Assembly: GCF_921293095.1 (NCBI RefSeq)
Contig: NC_060251.1
Location: forward strand, 65,489,585-65,553,584
Direction of reading: 5' to 3'
Source: Ischnura elegans
Taxonomy: Eukaryota > Arthropoda > Insecta > Odonata > Coenagrionidae
DNA length: 64,000 bases
A program made the position numbers and the translations under genes. The notes beneath the pieces were generated by a model. It searched no databases. It was not told the DNA's origin and saw only the letters and a program-made list of their open reading frames with translations. This document shows, piece by piece, positions 33,348 through 44,289 of the stretch (the first letter of the stretch is position 1; every line of letters starts with the position of its first letter).

Positions 33348-34561
33348 CAGGGTTCCCACTCAACCGTGAAAACCTTAAAACCGCGAATAAGCCGTGAATT
33401 TCGTCTACCGTGAAAAAACCTGGAAAAAGCCGTGAATTTCGCCATGAAACCTTAGAAATATCTCAATTTCGATAGTAATACTACGGTTGACTGATCAAAT
33501 TATCATCAATCAATTCAACTATCATCATCATATCAATTATCGTTAATCTTGTTTCGTGGTCATGCACGCGCAGACTCTTAGTCTACGCATTTCTCTACAC
33601 ACCAATATTCGAAGTGTAGTAATTGGTCCGTACTATATGACGACATATTGACCTATATTTTCCATTTTAATGGCAGAAGTCTGTTATTTTGTCTAAGCCT
33701 TTCAATTTCAGTGATAGCTTTGGATGGACTTGTATTCGAAAAAGGACGGATGAAATAACTTTCATTTCTAATGGACCCAGAATGAACCATTTACGAAAAT
33801 TATCTGATTTGTAACTCGATGTTCGGTTCCCACACAAAATTAGGGCACATGCCATATGCTTCGAAATATGAGTTTGCCATTGGAATTTTACTTAAGGAAA
33901 CATTTTTTCGGCAAATAGGCTTTCAAGTTATGGCAATAGCTCTCAATAGACTACGCTCGCCTCGTTTGAATTTATGTGAATAATAAAGTAAAAGGGAAAA
34001 TAACGTGTTTCAGCAGGTATTTATTTTGCCTTTATATATTTAAAACCAAGTGCATTATACATAATTATATGAAATTGATTTTTTGATTCTTTACATTCTA
34101 TAAACAATTTTAATAAATATTTTCCGCGATCTCAGAAAGATTGGGCAAGGGAAATTTGGTTACTGTGCGGTAATAACAACGTGCGCAAAAACAATCTCTC
34201 GGCGAGGAATTAAAAAAGGACTTCCGGTGTTCAGGCGGAAGAATGTCCTAAGGGCATTCGCATATTAACGGAGGCCATGGTATTCGGCGTTCGGGCAAGA
34301 GCGCGGTTGGGTTGGGCCTTTAGTTGGCCCTGAATTTTCCAAACGTTGACGTCATAACAGATATAACTTTTCATTGCTGCGTTTACGTTCACGGCGTATG
34401 TCGCGTAGTTAATTTTTAGTTAATATACGGCCGGTGATTGTCCTATTGTTGACTTATGAACGGACCATGAATTCGACGACATTGAGACCGTGAAAACCGA
34501 AAAAAAACGTGAAAACCTGGAAAAAATCGAGAATTTCATTATTTAGGTAGTGGGAACCCTG
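33348..34561. mobile_element. 1.2-kb hAT-like non-autonomous transposon
   Basis: Termini are CAGGGTTCCCACT at 33348 and AGTGGGAACCCTG ending at 34561, perfect 13-bp inverted repeats. The subterminal regions repeat CCGTGAAAACC, CCGTGAATTTCG and AAAACCTGGAAAAA on both sides, as in hAT families whose ends begin CAGGGTTCC. The 5-bp string CCAGT directly abuts both ends (33343-33347 and 34562-34566), suggesting a 5-bp target duplication; most hATs make 8 bp, though families with shorter duplications have been described. The interior has no transposase frame longer than about 60 residues, so it depends on a partner element. Confidence 0.85.
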
Positions 34562-35470
34562 CCAGTGGATACAGGGTTGGGCTTATTGAAGAGTCCCTGG
34601 TTATAATCCCTTTTGAAGTCTTCGGATATTCTTAAACATAAATCATCGAAGTGGGAGGTGGACCATTTAGAGGACCTCGTTCCCCCCTATCCTGAATGTG
34701 CGAAGTTTACTTTCACGTGATTGTGTTTGAAAAATAACTGCCATCACAGCTGACGGGCTATTGGACAAGGTGATGGTTGATGAGGTTTATGTACATTGTA
34801 CAGTGTGATTTGTCGGGCTTGATATTGACATAATTTTTCTGCCCGCATCCAATTCAAGGCAGCAGCGAAAACCGTGAGAGATACTAACCTATGATAAAAT
34901 ATATCCTTTCTTACCTTCCCTTCATCTTACTTAATTTTCATCTTCTCTCCCTACATCTATAATTTCAGTGTAAAATTCTCGCTTACATCATCGTTGAAGT
35001 GCTTCTGTGGTAACCAGGAATTTCAGTTATCGTGGATACTGTCAAAATGAGTCACCCTCGGTGTGTTTTTATTTCGGCTGAGCCACATTTGTGATGACGT
35101 CAAGTGCGACCTTGTCTCACCTTTCATCGGAATTTCATTTGCGGTCCCTGGAACGGGTTGATCCTCCTCGACCCCAATCAGTTTCTATCGATTTAACGCC
35201 GATGATAAACTAATTAAGGCAGCTTTTCCTATTGATTTCGAGGCTAAAGAGATGAAAAGATACGAGGAAGTGAGCGGGTTCAAAATTTAAATTTAATTTC
35301 TCTGCATAATGACGAAGGAACATTGATTCTTGGCGAAATTCTCGCGAAGACTTTTGGTAACCTTTATTTTATTTTTTCTTTCTTACTGCTTAATAATTTC
35401 CTTAAATTACTATGATGGAAAGAAAAGAAAGGAATTAATAATTAATTAATTAATGTTTTGAGTTTTTATA
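34562..35470. other. No gene recognised
   Basis: AT-rich. A run of ATTAATTAATTAAT lies at about 35436-35452. No coding signal. Confidence 0.5.
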
Positions 35471-35545
35471 TGCGTGGCTGAGGAAGAGGTTTAAGGAAGG
35501 TGGTGACGGAATGGGGTTCGAATCCCGAGTAAGGTAAATGAGTTT
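35471..35545 (+). mobile_element. tRNA-like SINE remnant (box B half)
   Basis: GGAATGGGGTTCGAATCCCGAG (35507-35528) contains a perfect box B/T-arm, GGTTCGAATCC, preceded by a worn GTGGCTGAGGAAGAGG that could be the D-arm. No cloverleaf can be drawn, so it is taken as a SINE relic. Confidence 0.4.
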
Positions 35546-35949
35546 TTCATGGTGAATTTCAACTTGGTGTTAATAATTTTGAAGTATTCACTTTTGTATC
35601 CATATGATTTTCCAGCCTATTTTTAACTGTGGTAATAGAGTCTCATCTACCATGGGCGCAGCTATTGGCGACTCAAATCACCACTAGCGGCGTTAGCATC
35701 GGTGACGTAATTTTCCAAAATGGCGGACACATTGGTGATAAAGTATGTTGCTAGATTAGATCGCAACGAGCTTTATATGACTATTTTGCTCCATCGTCTG
35801 ATATATTTTTCCTTAATATCTATCGAATTCGTAAGTATTGTATTTGCACGTCACAGAACAATCTTTATCTATCCATTCCATCATCACTTGATAAAGAGTC
35901 CAGTCACACTAAGTGATAGTCATCCAGGGGTATTTGTAAATTAAACTCA
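35546..35949. other. No convincing gene
   Basis: A 74-residue frame starts at 35720 but has no recognised features. Nothing else. Confidence 0.4.
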
Positions 35950-36210
35950 ATAATGGTGGCCTCGTGGTGGGACAAAGGCCTCACTTTGCAAGCTGAAGGT
36001 CATGGGTTCAAGAACTACCCAAGATGGTTTTCCTCTCCAGTCCATGGGTGGTTGTGATTGTACATAATTAATTTCTAAAATACTCAATGTAGGGTCCAAA
36101 TAGGCTTTTTAGGGGTGCCATTAATTTTTATAACAAGACCTCCAAGAGGTAACAAGGCACTATGAACCTGGCGGCTCCCAGATTACTCGGAGTGGAGTAT
36201 GCCAGCACTA
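35950..36210 (+). mobile_element. tRNA-headed SINE
   Basis: Begins GTGGCCTCGTGGTGGGACAA, then GGCCTCACTTTGCAAGCTGA, then GGTCATGGGTTCAAGAACTA (diverged box B GGTTCAAGAAC). The layout is the same as the SINE heads at 28314 (minus) and 44038. The body (GGTGGTTGTGATTGTACATAA onward) is non-coding. The 3' boundary is uncertain; no A-rich tail was seen. Confidence 0.6.
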
Positions 36211-36635
36211 TCCGATTTTTGGGGAAGGATTAATGGCTATGTCTCGCTGCCCCATAGGCCTACATCCATGCCCTTTTCTTGCCAACTTTTAGATGCGAAA
36301 TCATCTTGCAATGAATTTTCATTTTAGTGCGCAGGAGCCAAAAATTCCAAATAAGTCACATGTACCAAATCGTGCTACAAAATCCAATTGTAACCTTGCA
36401 TGGGGTTTCTTAATTTTTAAAGTATTGCTGAAAATCATTGTTGGGGAATTACTATCCATATTTCATTTGACATTTATCTTAACTAGTTTTTATTCCATTT
36501 TTTATTCCTCTGCATAAGTTTATTCCTATATTGAATTCGATTTCAATGCTTCATATTGCATACCGCATTGTCTCTTATATTTTCTCCCCATCTCTTGGCA
36601 TAATTTTTTTAAAGTGCCTATTAGAAACAAATTCC
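36211..36635. other. No gene recognised
   Basis: AT-rich, with a 74-residue chance frame at 36293-36517. Confidence 0.5.
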
Positions 36636-36736
36636 TAATCATGATTAAAAACTTTTGGGCTATGTCGCCGCGTCAATTCTTGGGTGGCCCCAAGAATTGA
36701 CGCGGCGACAAAGCCCAAAAGTTATTAATCATAATG
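36636..36736. repeat. Foldback with ~46-bp arms
   Basis: TCATGATTAAAAACTTTTGG through CGCGTCAATTCTTGGG (36639-36684) is mirrored by CCCCAAGAATTGACGCG through AAAAGTTATTAATCAT (36687-36733), with only a few mismatches and a 2- to 3-base loop. The GC-rich heart (TCGCCGCGTCAATTCTTGG) contrasts with AT-rich outer arms. No target duplication was defined. Confidence 0.85.
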
Positions 36737-37463
36737 ACGAGCACCCGCGAAAGTTTTAACGAAGAAATTCCTAATTGTATCCCTCGAAAACGTTTTTGCT
36801 GAAAAGTGAAATATATGCAGTCCTTTCTTCGCATTGATTATCACTTCTGCCTTTCGTGAATTGGAGATGAATACAATTCACTTTTTAAAAAAACATACAC
36901 GGTCCTTGGGGATATGACCCAATTATATGGCAACCTTTACTCCTTCAAGAGATTTCGTGTGTGGGAGCATTCGCCGTGAGAGTTTAACCATGGAATAAGT
37001 CGTATTTGAAACAAGTCTTAAGGTCTACTTCTGCCCGCGGCGATGACTTCAACATGTAGTGCTTGACTCAATTGCTGCAATTTTCCTCTCATTCGCACGA
37101 TCCGGGCATTTCTGCTACATCAAGGAAATGTCCAATCTCCAATTAAATCGCAGTGGACTTCCGTCGAAATAATTGTAAATTTAAGGCCTCACCTTGAATG
37201 GAATGAGCTGAAACCGTAAAAATCTGGTTTGGCGGAAGTATTCTTTCTTCCACGAAATTATTCCTCGATATACGTATCGAATCCATGATTTATACAGCTG
37301 ATTGGCCCTTTTGTTCCAAAAAATAAAGTTTTAAATCTCTTGCTTTTTCGAATCTAGGGGAATAACTTATTTAGTGGTAATATCTTTTTATCTTGTATGA
37401 TATGCGGCACGATGCGGTGGAAGTTCTTAATATTAGCTAAATGAAACATTGCAATATTACCAC
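36737..37463. other. No gene recognised
   Basis: AT-rich, no frames or repeats of note. Confidence 0.5.
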
Positions 37464-37551
37464 AGGATTTAATCGAACACAACGCGTTTCGTTGTTATGA
37501 CAACATTATCAAGTCAATAACAACGAAACGCGTCGTGTTCAAATAAATCCT
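37464..37551. mobile_element. Short foldback with degraded hammerhead-like core
   Basis: Arms AGGATTTAATCGAACACAAC...GTTGTTATGAC (37464-37501) and the mirrored 37513-37551 surround an 11-base loop. On the minus strand the centre reads CTTGATAAT, stem GTTGT/ACAAC, CGAAACGCG. This is the same layout as the hammerhead-like motif at 37954, but with TTGATAA in place of CTGANGA, so position 8 is A instead of the required G. It ends 44 bp from the next foldback. Confidence 0.7.
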
Positions 37552-37594
37552 ATGCTTTTCCTCTTCTATTCTTGACCTTGTTTAATAACTTTTT

Positions 37595-38035
37595 ATGATA
37601 TTTCTTGGAGTATAGGTCAATGTAAGCCAAGTTATAGCCAACGTTTCGATTTATTTAAAATCAAAACAAAGAAATGGTTTACATATCAAAAACAAAAAAC
37701 AGTTGTAATAAAAAAACATACATTGATAACCTCAGTAAAATTTATTCAATCAAAATTAATGGTAACTAGGTGTGGCAATACCTTAGTAACACAACATCAA
37801 TAAATATGTACAAAGTTAAGAGGTATGTCAAAATTTTTTGTGTATACTTTAAATTATATTTCTGTATAAAAAACGCGATCGTAACATTTTTATGTAAAAA
37901 TATTGTATATCGTTGTCATCTTTGTATTTAATATTGTTCATGTTTTCTCTTTGATAGCCCTGAGGATGATTTTAAATAAATCGAAACGTTGGCTATAACT
38001 TGGTTTACATTGACCTATACTCCAAGAAATATCAT
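37595..38035. mobile_element. 441-bp foldback element with hammerhead-like right arm
   Basis: Arms of about 75 bp: left ATGATATTTCTTGGAGTATA (37595) through GCCAACGTTTCGATTTATTT; right AAATAAATCGAAACGTTGGC through TATACTCCAAGAAATATCAT (38035). The unpaired middle (about 37680-37945) is AT-rich and non-coding. The right arm carries the full motif described at 37954-37996. In the left arm the CTGAGGA half is replaced by AAAACAAAG-like sequence, so only one arm could ever fold as a ribozyme. Confidence 0.85.
37954..37996 (+). ncRNA. Hammerhead-ribozyme-like motif, best copy in the window
   Basis: As RNA: AUAGCC (37954-37959) pairs with GGCUAU (37991-37996) as a 6-bp stem I. Then CUGAGGA (37960-37966), one extra U, stem II GAUUU/AAAUC (37968-37972 with 37978-37982), GAAA (37983-37986), and CGUU with U at 37989 as the conserved U16.1 and U37990 as H17, the expected cleavage site. 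Stem III would be the self-complementary ACGU, as in the diminished-stem-III hammerheads reported with Penelope-like retroelements, which act as dimers. The extra U before stem II is unusual. No cleavage has been shown for this sequence. Confidence 0.55.
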
Positions 38036-39865
38036 TTAAAAAAATAAATCCCAAGGACATATTGCGATTTTCCATTAAACTTATATCTTTTTTTTAAACT
38101 TATATCTTGCGCCCTTATTACGATGCAAACAGGAATGACTACGGACCATCATATCGCCCCTTTCTTTCAAATTACCTGTATCCCGAAAATGATGGCGACA
38201 CATTTTAAAATATCAGCAAATGAAAAGTCTCCTTCACGACTACTTCTTATGTTTATGATATTGAATACATTTGAATTTATGATAATGAAATGATACAATG
38301 TCAGACTGTTTTGCTTTACTACAGCACTACAGGTGACCGCTCTTCTCCCAATCGGCAGATATTTTCTTGATATAATTGGAGTCCTCCTCTTTCTTCTCAT
38401 ATGTTATAGGGCGGATTAATCATCCTCCTTTCAAGTTTTTCGTTGAGATGCTCTTTCTCTTTATCCATGTATTACTCTCATCGCAAAATATTCCCTACCT
38501 GAGACTCATATTGGGTTTAGGCATTTAATATTATTTTATGGTATCGATTATCATGAGACAAGTATTCGCTTTCTGATTACAGTTATTTCCCTCAGCTATT
38601 TTAGTTAACTCCTGACTATTTTTAGGCCATTATAATTCGAAAGTTAAGTCCAACTTGGGACGGGAAACAGCTTTGGATAACTCGCAAATTTCTTATGAAA
38701 CTTTTATATAAAGCTACTTTAACCGATGCAATACTATAATGACTATCATTCGAAACCCGATGGAGGGTATTTTTTTATTTGTATTCAAACTTTAAAAAGT
38801 TGACTATTTGCCAGCTGGTGACAGTCAACCCGAAAAAAGTCAGTAAGCCAAAGAATAAAATATTCTGAAGTAAAGGTTTGTTCTGAGAATTACGATCCAA
38901 TAGTGTTGCGTTTACTCAACGCTGGGAATTTATGGGTTACCAGGACGATAGATATTTGATGATTGTAAAATACTCCCTGCAGAACTGTTTCAGCATTTTC
39001 TTAGTAACATAAAGATTTTTAAGAATATAATTTTTAATAATAATATGCGCCTATAGGAGCAAAAATTTATTTTGGAAAACTAATACAAACGCTAACTTTA
39101 AATTTTCGATTTGACGGATTCAGTTCTATTCCGGTGATGTATTTTCGTTAGTTCAGATATAAAAACTTTTTTACGTTGGTCTTTTGTGACCAGCATTTCA
39201 TATTGTAATGGCGATCATTCCTTCTCATTTAATCTCGGCTGATATTCTCCTAAACTCGTGGCATTCCAAAATGATGCCCTTGGTCAATAGGCGTAGGTTT
39301 CTCAGTCACTTCTCGTGGGGAAACCATCCAGAGCACATGTCACAGCCCATGACGGTCGAACTGTCCCATTTCTCCCCTTTTGAAGACCGTGGGTCGACGT
39401 TTTGTAAAAGGCTTTCTGCCAAATCCGCGCCTTCAGGCCGCCTCCGTATACGGTGTTAAGCAAACGGGAGCCGCTCTACCCTTAGGCGATGCCTTGGCGA
39501 TAGTTTTTTTCACAATTCGCGTGCACTTCAATAGAGCACATTCCCGTCCTTAACTTTCGACTCCCAGGCCCTAGTTACCGGAGATCCAAGGGAAACAACC
39601 TATTGGGCAAGCGTAAGTCAAGGTAAATATTTTTTTCATCCTGCGGTCGTGCATACTTCTCTCGGTTACTCCATGTGTATGCGCTATCATAAAAATATAG
39701 CGTGTTCGTTCACTTAAACACTAATTCTTCGTTTACTAAAATTATTTTTCTTATCACTTTTCACCTTTTTCCCTTAGCTTTAACTAAAGACAAATAATCC
39801 CACATGATTTCCAATAATTTTACTTAGTTTTGGGTTCTTTTCTGTTGGCCATATAGCGGTGGGAA
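38036..39865. other. No gene recognised
   Basis: AT-rich. The 83-residue frame at 39208-39459 lies in a slightly GC-richer patch (39200-39600) but shows no domain. Confidence 0.45.
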
Positions 39866-40008
39866 ATTTGCTGAGGATGAATACAGTAGTTGACTCAAAT
39901 ATAAAACTTTAGGTAATAGTATTCCTATGTTTAGTGTTTATCGAATTTTAATCTTGAAAAAAATTAACAGTTACTCCAGAGCTGTGCTGTTGCAACATAT
40001 AGTGTGCT
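39866..40008 (+). repeat. Direct repeat, copy 1
   Basis: About 140 bp beginning TTGCTGAGGATGAATACAGT and ending ...GCTGTGCTGTTGCAACAT, repeated in the same orientation with moderate divergence at 40769-40910. Shared internal strings include ACTCAAATATAAAAC, AATAGTATTCC.ATGTTTA and AGTTACTCCA.AGCTGTG. Probably two members of a dispersed repeat or an old segmental duplication. No coding potential. Confidence 0.8.
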
Positions 40009-40768
40009 GTTATTCAAAACGAATTCAGCCAAAACTCACGATTTTAAATTAGAACCAATAAATTATAAATTCCCCTATAATTTCCCTTGAGATGCTGTAG
40101 AAATGTTTTATGGCATGAATGAGTGAGAAAACCGTGGAATATTTCGCTCATAGCATATTGCTTTTCGACGCAGATAAGCTGGTGTAGAATAGGTAGGAAG
40201 TGAGCAGAACAGGAATGAATGTTTTCCAGTGCCTGTTTACGGAGTATCGTGGAAGATGACTTTTGAGGCTACAAACTCTCCGTCACGGTGCTTTCTTTTC
40301 GTCGAACCTGCAACTGTTCGCGGTTGTCGGCTGATTTAATCGTTCAAATAAATCCGATTCGTTTTCGTATTTTTACCAGTTTCGTATTATAATTGGGTTA
40401 TAATGGTCATTATGTCGTAAGTTATTTGCCTTCCTAAAGCCTATGATATTCGCACTCGATATGTGATAGGTTATTTATTCCATTTAAAAATATATCTACC
40501 TTGATACGTTTAGTATGCATCTATGTATCTGTTTGATTATGTAGGGGTTGAACACTGGCAATCGGTCATCATTTGTCCATTCTAAAATCAATGAAATAGA
40601 TTTTCATCTGGAATTATTCAGATAGGATTTTCCGATATTGCCAACGGAAATTTATTTTCAGTAGGAAATTCTAGAAAATCTATGCCGTCATGATACCGCT
40701 TTTTGAAATGATATACCTGTCATGAATGACCCATGCAAATTATATTGAAAATTACTGTCCTATGCAAA
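40009..40768. other. Spacer between direct repeats, no gene
   Basis: AT-rich sequence separating the two 140-bp repeats. No frames or transposon ends recognised. Confidence 0.5.
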
Positions 40769-40910
40769 TATGCTGAGGATGAATACATTAGTTTACTCAA
40801 ATATAAAACATTAATTAATAGTATTCCCATGTTTACTGTTTATCGACTCTTAATCTTGGAAAAGAATAAAAGTTACTCCAAAGCTGTGATGTTGCAACAT
40901 TTAGTCTGAT
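40769..40910 (+). repeat. Direct repeat, copy 2
   Basis: Partner of 39866-40008 at roughly 900-bp spacing. It begins TATGCTGAGGATGAATACAT and ends GTTGCAACATTTAGTCTGAT. Confidence 0.8.
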
Positions 40911-41125
40911 GCAAAAATTCTGAGTGACATTTATTTTCTATGAAAAAGAAATCCGTGCCAATTTATGGATGTCCTACACTCCGAGACGCTAATCAATGTT
41001 TCATTAAGTGTATCAATATGGCATATCAACAAAATATACGAGTAAAACGAAATTCAGTAGCCCTAAGATGAGCACCGAGTCGGAACTCGAAAATTCGGCA
41101 AAAATGAAGTTATTAACCAGGTTGT

Positions 41126-41712
41126 ACATCTACATCTACATAATATCCTGCGAGCCACCTCTAGGATGTTTGTTAGGGGGTGATTGATCAATCACTAGCA
41201 TGCAGCATGCAATTGGACTCCCACATGCACACCATACAGTCCAAAAACGTCACGCATACTAACAAATTATACTACCATATGCTGTTAGAAATAATAATAA
41301 AATTAAGAAACATACACATAGTTTTACTTGCAGTTAGTTTAGTTAGTTAGACAGATTTATGAGTTTTTTGCTGCCGTTATAATCTCTTATTGATCGTGGA
41401 AAAAAAGACATTCTGAATCTGTCTGTTCTAAAGTTCTCTTATTTTATATATATGATCTGATCTTCCGTAGTATGTTGGCGTCCGTAAGATATGACTAACT
41501 TCGTTAGAAAAGACACTTCTCTTGCATTTATCTAAAAGGTTTAGTCTATTTTTCAATCTACGGTACAGACAGAGATTCCCATCCGAGTTTATCTAAGTGG
41601 TCAGTTTCACTAACAAGGCTATCGTAACGACCTTTCACGTACCTGGCAGCTCTTCTTTGCACGCGTTCCAACTCTGTTATTATGCCTAAAAGTTTACCAA
41701 CATGATACGCCG
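41126..41712 (-). pseudogene. 5'-truncated LINE: RT C-terminus, 3'UTR and TACATC tail
   Basis: On the minus strand, ITELERVQRRAARYVKGRYD then SETDHLDKLGWESL is the familiar LINE reverse-transcriptase C-terminal block (usually LE.VQRRAARFV...S.T..L..LGWESL). After a frameshift near 41560 it continues RLKNRLNLLDKCKRSVFSNE and RTPTYYGRSDH. A 3' UTR with a GTGGGAGTCCAATTGCATGC-like stretch follows, and the copy ends in a short ATGTAGATGTAGATGT tail at 41126-41145. Homology stops abruptly near 41712, the truncation point. Open sequence beyond that (to 41929) is unrelated. Confidence 0.9.
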
Positions 41713-43736
41713 GGCGAGCGTCAATTCTTAAATCGATTCTGGTTTCAGACTCTCGAGATGTGCGAGAGGTTGAATGTTTGAAGGTCCCACAACTTCGTCT
41801 CTCCGTGAGGATTGGCGCGCGCGCGGATGCCAGTCGATGGTCACAACCACTTTCACTTATTCCCAAACGAGGAGATGGAGCGGTAGACGGTTGGACGAAA
41901 AGGACATCCTTGTTTACGGCCTGCTCCACTCACATCGAAAGCATGTGATGCGATCTGTGTTTTCGCGGTGGAATGGTATTTTTACCAATACTAATTGGCA
42001 CGATTTCTCCGTTTGATATTATCGTCAAAAACTACGTTTACTCACTGACCCGGTAAACAACACATAGGGCTAATTGATCTTCGGTGTTCTCATATTCAAA
42101 ATATCATGTCTTAGTATTTTTGCTTCAACTTTCCTTTTTTGAGAATTTAAAGTGTTTTATAACGTATTTTCTTATCTTTACCAAGTATAGGAATTCTCCT
42201 ATTTTTCAGCGTTAGAGAATATATTTTGTATTAAATATGTCAACGTGTTGTCTCGTGGTAGACTTTAGGAGGAACCACTTGAGAAGAAGAATTGCAGCAA
42301 GGACTTTTATTTTCGATTTAGTAGATATTTACTTCTTCTTTGAACTCAATGTTTTTGCAGCTTTACTTTAAATCCACCGATAAGAGCTTATCAATAACTT
42401 CTCATTCAATCTTATTTCAATATTGTCTACCATTAAAGAAAATTTCCGTAGTTTATTCATCTATCTTCATATCTTCACAACACCATGTCTTAAAAGCTAA
42501 TGCTATTAGTATTGTTATTCAAAGCTAAAACTCTAGTTTAAACTAAACACTAGCCAATCTGTGCGATAGCCAAGCCAAGCTTTCGCATATTACCTTTCAG
42601 GCATGTGGACGGAGGGTGGAAAATAAAGGGATATGCATTATGCAGCTTGTAGGAGATACTGGAGAATACCCTTCAAAGCATTTATTGCTGAGTTGATTAG
42701 TAAATAATTATGATGCATGAAAGCATTTTAAATGTTTGTACTTAATTTTGCAATTTTTATGGAGAAAATTTCAACATGGAATGAATCTCTGTTCCTACTT
42801 TCCGTCGTATAAGAATGTGTAATTCCTTGAGTATTGCTTTTCATGTTAAACTAAACTTCACTGCGGTCAGAAGGTCTGAATATTTTACAATCAAATGTTC
42901 TTAGATATCTTTGTTGGAGGTCTAGATAAAATGTAATTAATGTCATTTTTAGCTTTTGTACTTTTAAAGTAAGATTATAATCGTTACATATCCCGAAGAA
43001 ATGTTATTTACTCTTCGATCTGGTTACGCCCCTTTTTCGATCAATGACATAATTGGAAGCGAGCATGAAGATCATTATATTGAGGTGATTTGTTGGCGTT
43101 GCATAAAGAGACAGCCGCTTCCGCGGGGGCGTCAATCCAACGCACCCAAACATACGGTGAACGAACTTCACGAGGAAGGTCATCGGGGAGGGAAAACTAT
43201 TGGCGAGGGCATTGCTCGCAGATTCAACAAGAGGGTGCATACGTCACGGTGATAGCCGAAATTGAGATATGTAGGTATTCAAAGTAGTTCGTTGTCCCGG
43301 GCGTGATTAATGGAATCGGCTTAATGTAATGAAAAGTAAAACTTAGTAATCCCGCATAAATTTATTATTGGACGATCTAGATTTCGGCGGAGCACGTCAA
43401 CATCTGGGAAAACTGTGATCACAATTGTTCAAGCTTATCCTAAAATTAGAGCTCAAAAATTAATCATTATTATTCGGACATTCTGTATACTTATGTGAGG
43501 TGTGCATTAAAAATACAATATCCCTTACTACCGCCGATTAAATGCTCTCTCACTAATTTTTTTCTGATATTTTTTTAATTTGACCTCTCTCCCTCTCCCG
43601 CTGCTTCAACCCGAATTTCGGCTTGAGCAGATGAGAGTATTGCTCACACAATACTAAGAAAAAGATGTGAGTTTCACACACTCTGGGTTGGAATCCCAAG
43701 TCCTTGCTATTCGCCACCTTCACCTCGAATTGTTCC
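41713..43736. other. No convincing gene
   Basis: A slightly GC-rich patch at 43000-43260 has frames on both strands (for example 43001-43252) without recognisable domains. The rest is AT-rich with no repeats identified. Confidence 0.45.
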
Positions 43737-43806
43737 CCCACTGTATCGGGATTTGAACCCAGGTTACGGCGATCAATGATCAAAGATCTCTACCCAATAA
43801 ACTGCC
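43737..43806 (-). mobile_element. tRNA-derived SINE head
   Basis: Minus-strand reading: GGGAGCGTGGCAGTTTATTG (box A TGGCAGTTTATTGG), GGTAGAGATCTTTGATCATT, then CCTGGGTTCAAATCCCG with a perfect box B. The 5' GGGAGCG does not pair with the sequence after box B, so no functional tRNA can be drawn. The body extends toward lower coordinates, where another GGGTTGGAATCCCA-like string lies at 43684-43697. Confidence 0.65.
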
Positions 43807-44037
43807 ACGCTCCCACGTTAGCCTCGTTTGAATCAATTAAGGAGGAACATTCTTGGTGAAAGCGCTTACAATCACCTAGATAAAGCTAGGCGATCCTATT
43901 CAACATCTACTAGATTCGTATTTGATCGACGAAATCAACCGAGGGACCACAAAGATCAAAGTGACGTTATGGTATCAACACAAATAACTCTCGGATCCGC
44001 TAGCCGAGATAACGCTATAAAAGCAGAAATAAGTCTG

Positions 44038-44200
44038 CCTCGGTGGCGCCGAGGATAAGTCCTCGCTTATCATACAGAAGGTCGCGGGTTCGATTTCAGC
44101 GTGCATAATTTGCTCCTATCCAGACGTGTGTTATTATCTATAGTTGAGCCCCCAATGGAAAAGCCTCATTGTGCTGTTTTCGGGGTGTAATTGAGATAAG
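44038..44200 (+). mobile_element. tRNA-headed SINE
   Basis: GCCTCGGTGGCGCCGAGGAT, AAGTCCTCGCTTATCATAC, GGTCGCGGGTTCGATTTCAG: box A-like and box B-like segments in the same order and spacing as the SINE at 28314 (minus). The body after 44100 has no coding frame. The 3' end is uncertain. Confidence 0.65.
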
Positions 44201-44225
44201 TAATTGGTATAAATTAATAAGCTTA

Positions 44226-44289
44226 CGTTGCTAACGGCTTCCGGGTGCAGCTGCGCGTTGCTAACGGCACCCGGAAGCCGTTAGCAACG
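44226..44289. repeat. Perfect 23-bp inverted repeat with third half-copy in the loop
   Basis: CGTTGCTAACGGCTTCCGGGTGC (44226-44248) is the exact reverse complement of 44267-44289. The 18-base loop begins AGCTGCG and then holds another direct copy of CGTTGCTAACG (44256-44266). The three copies suggest slippage or a foldback transposition end. Confidence 0.85.
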
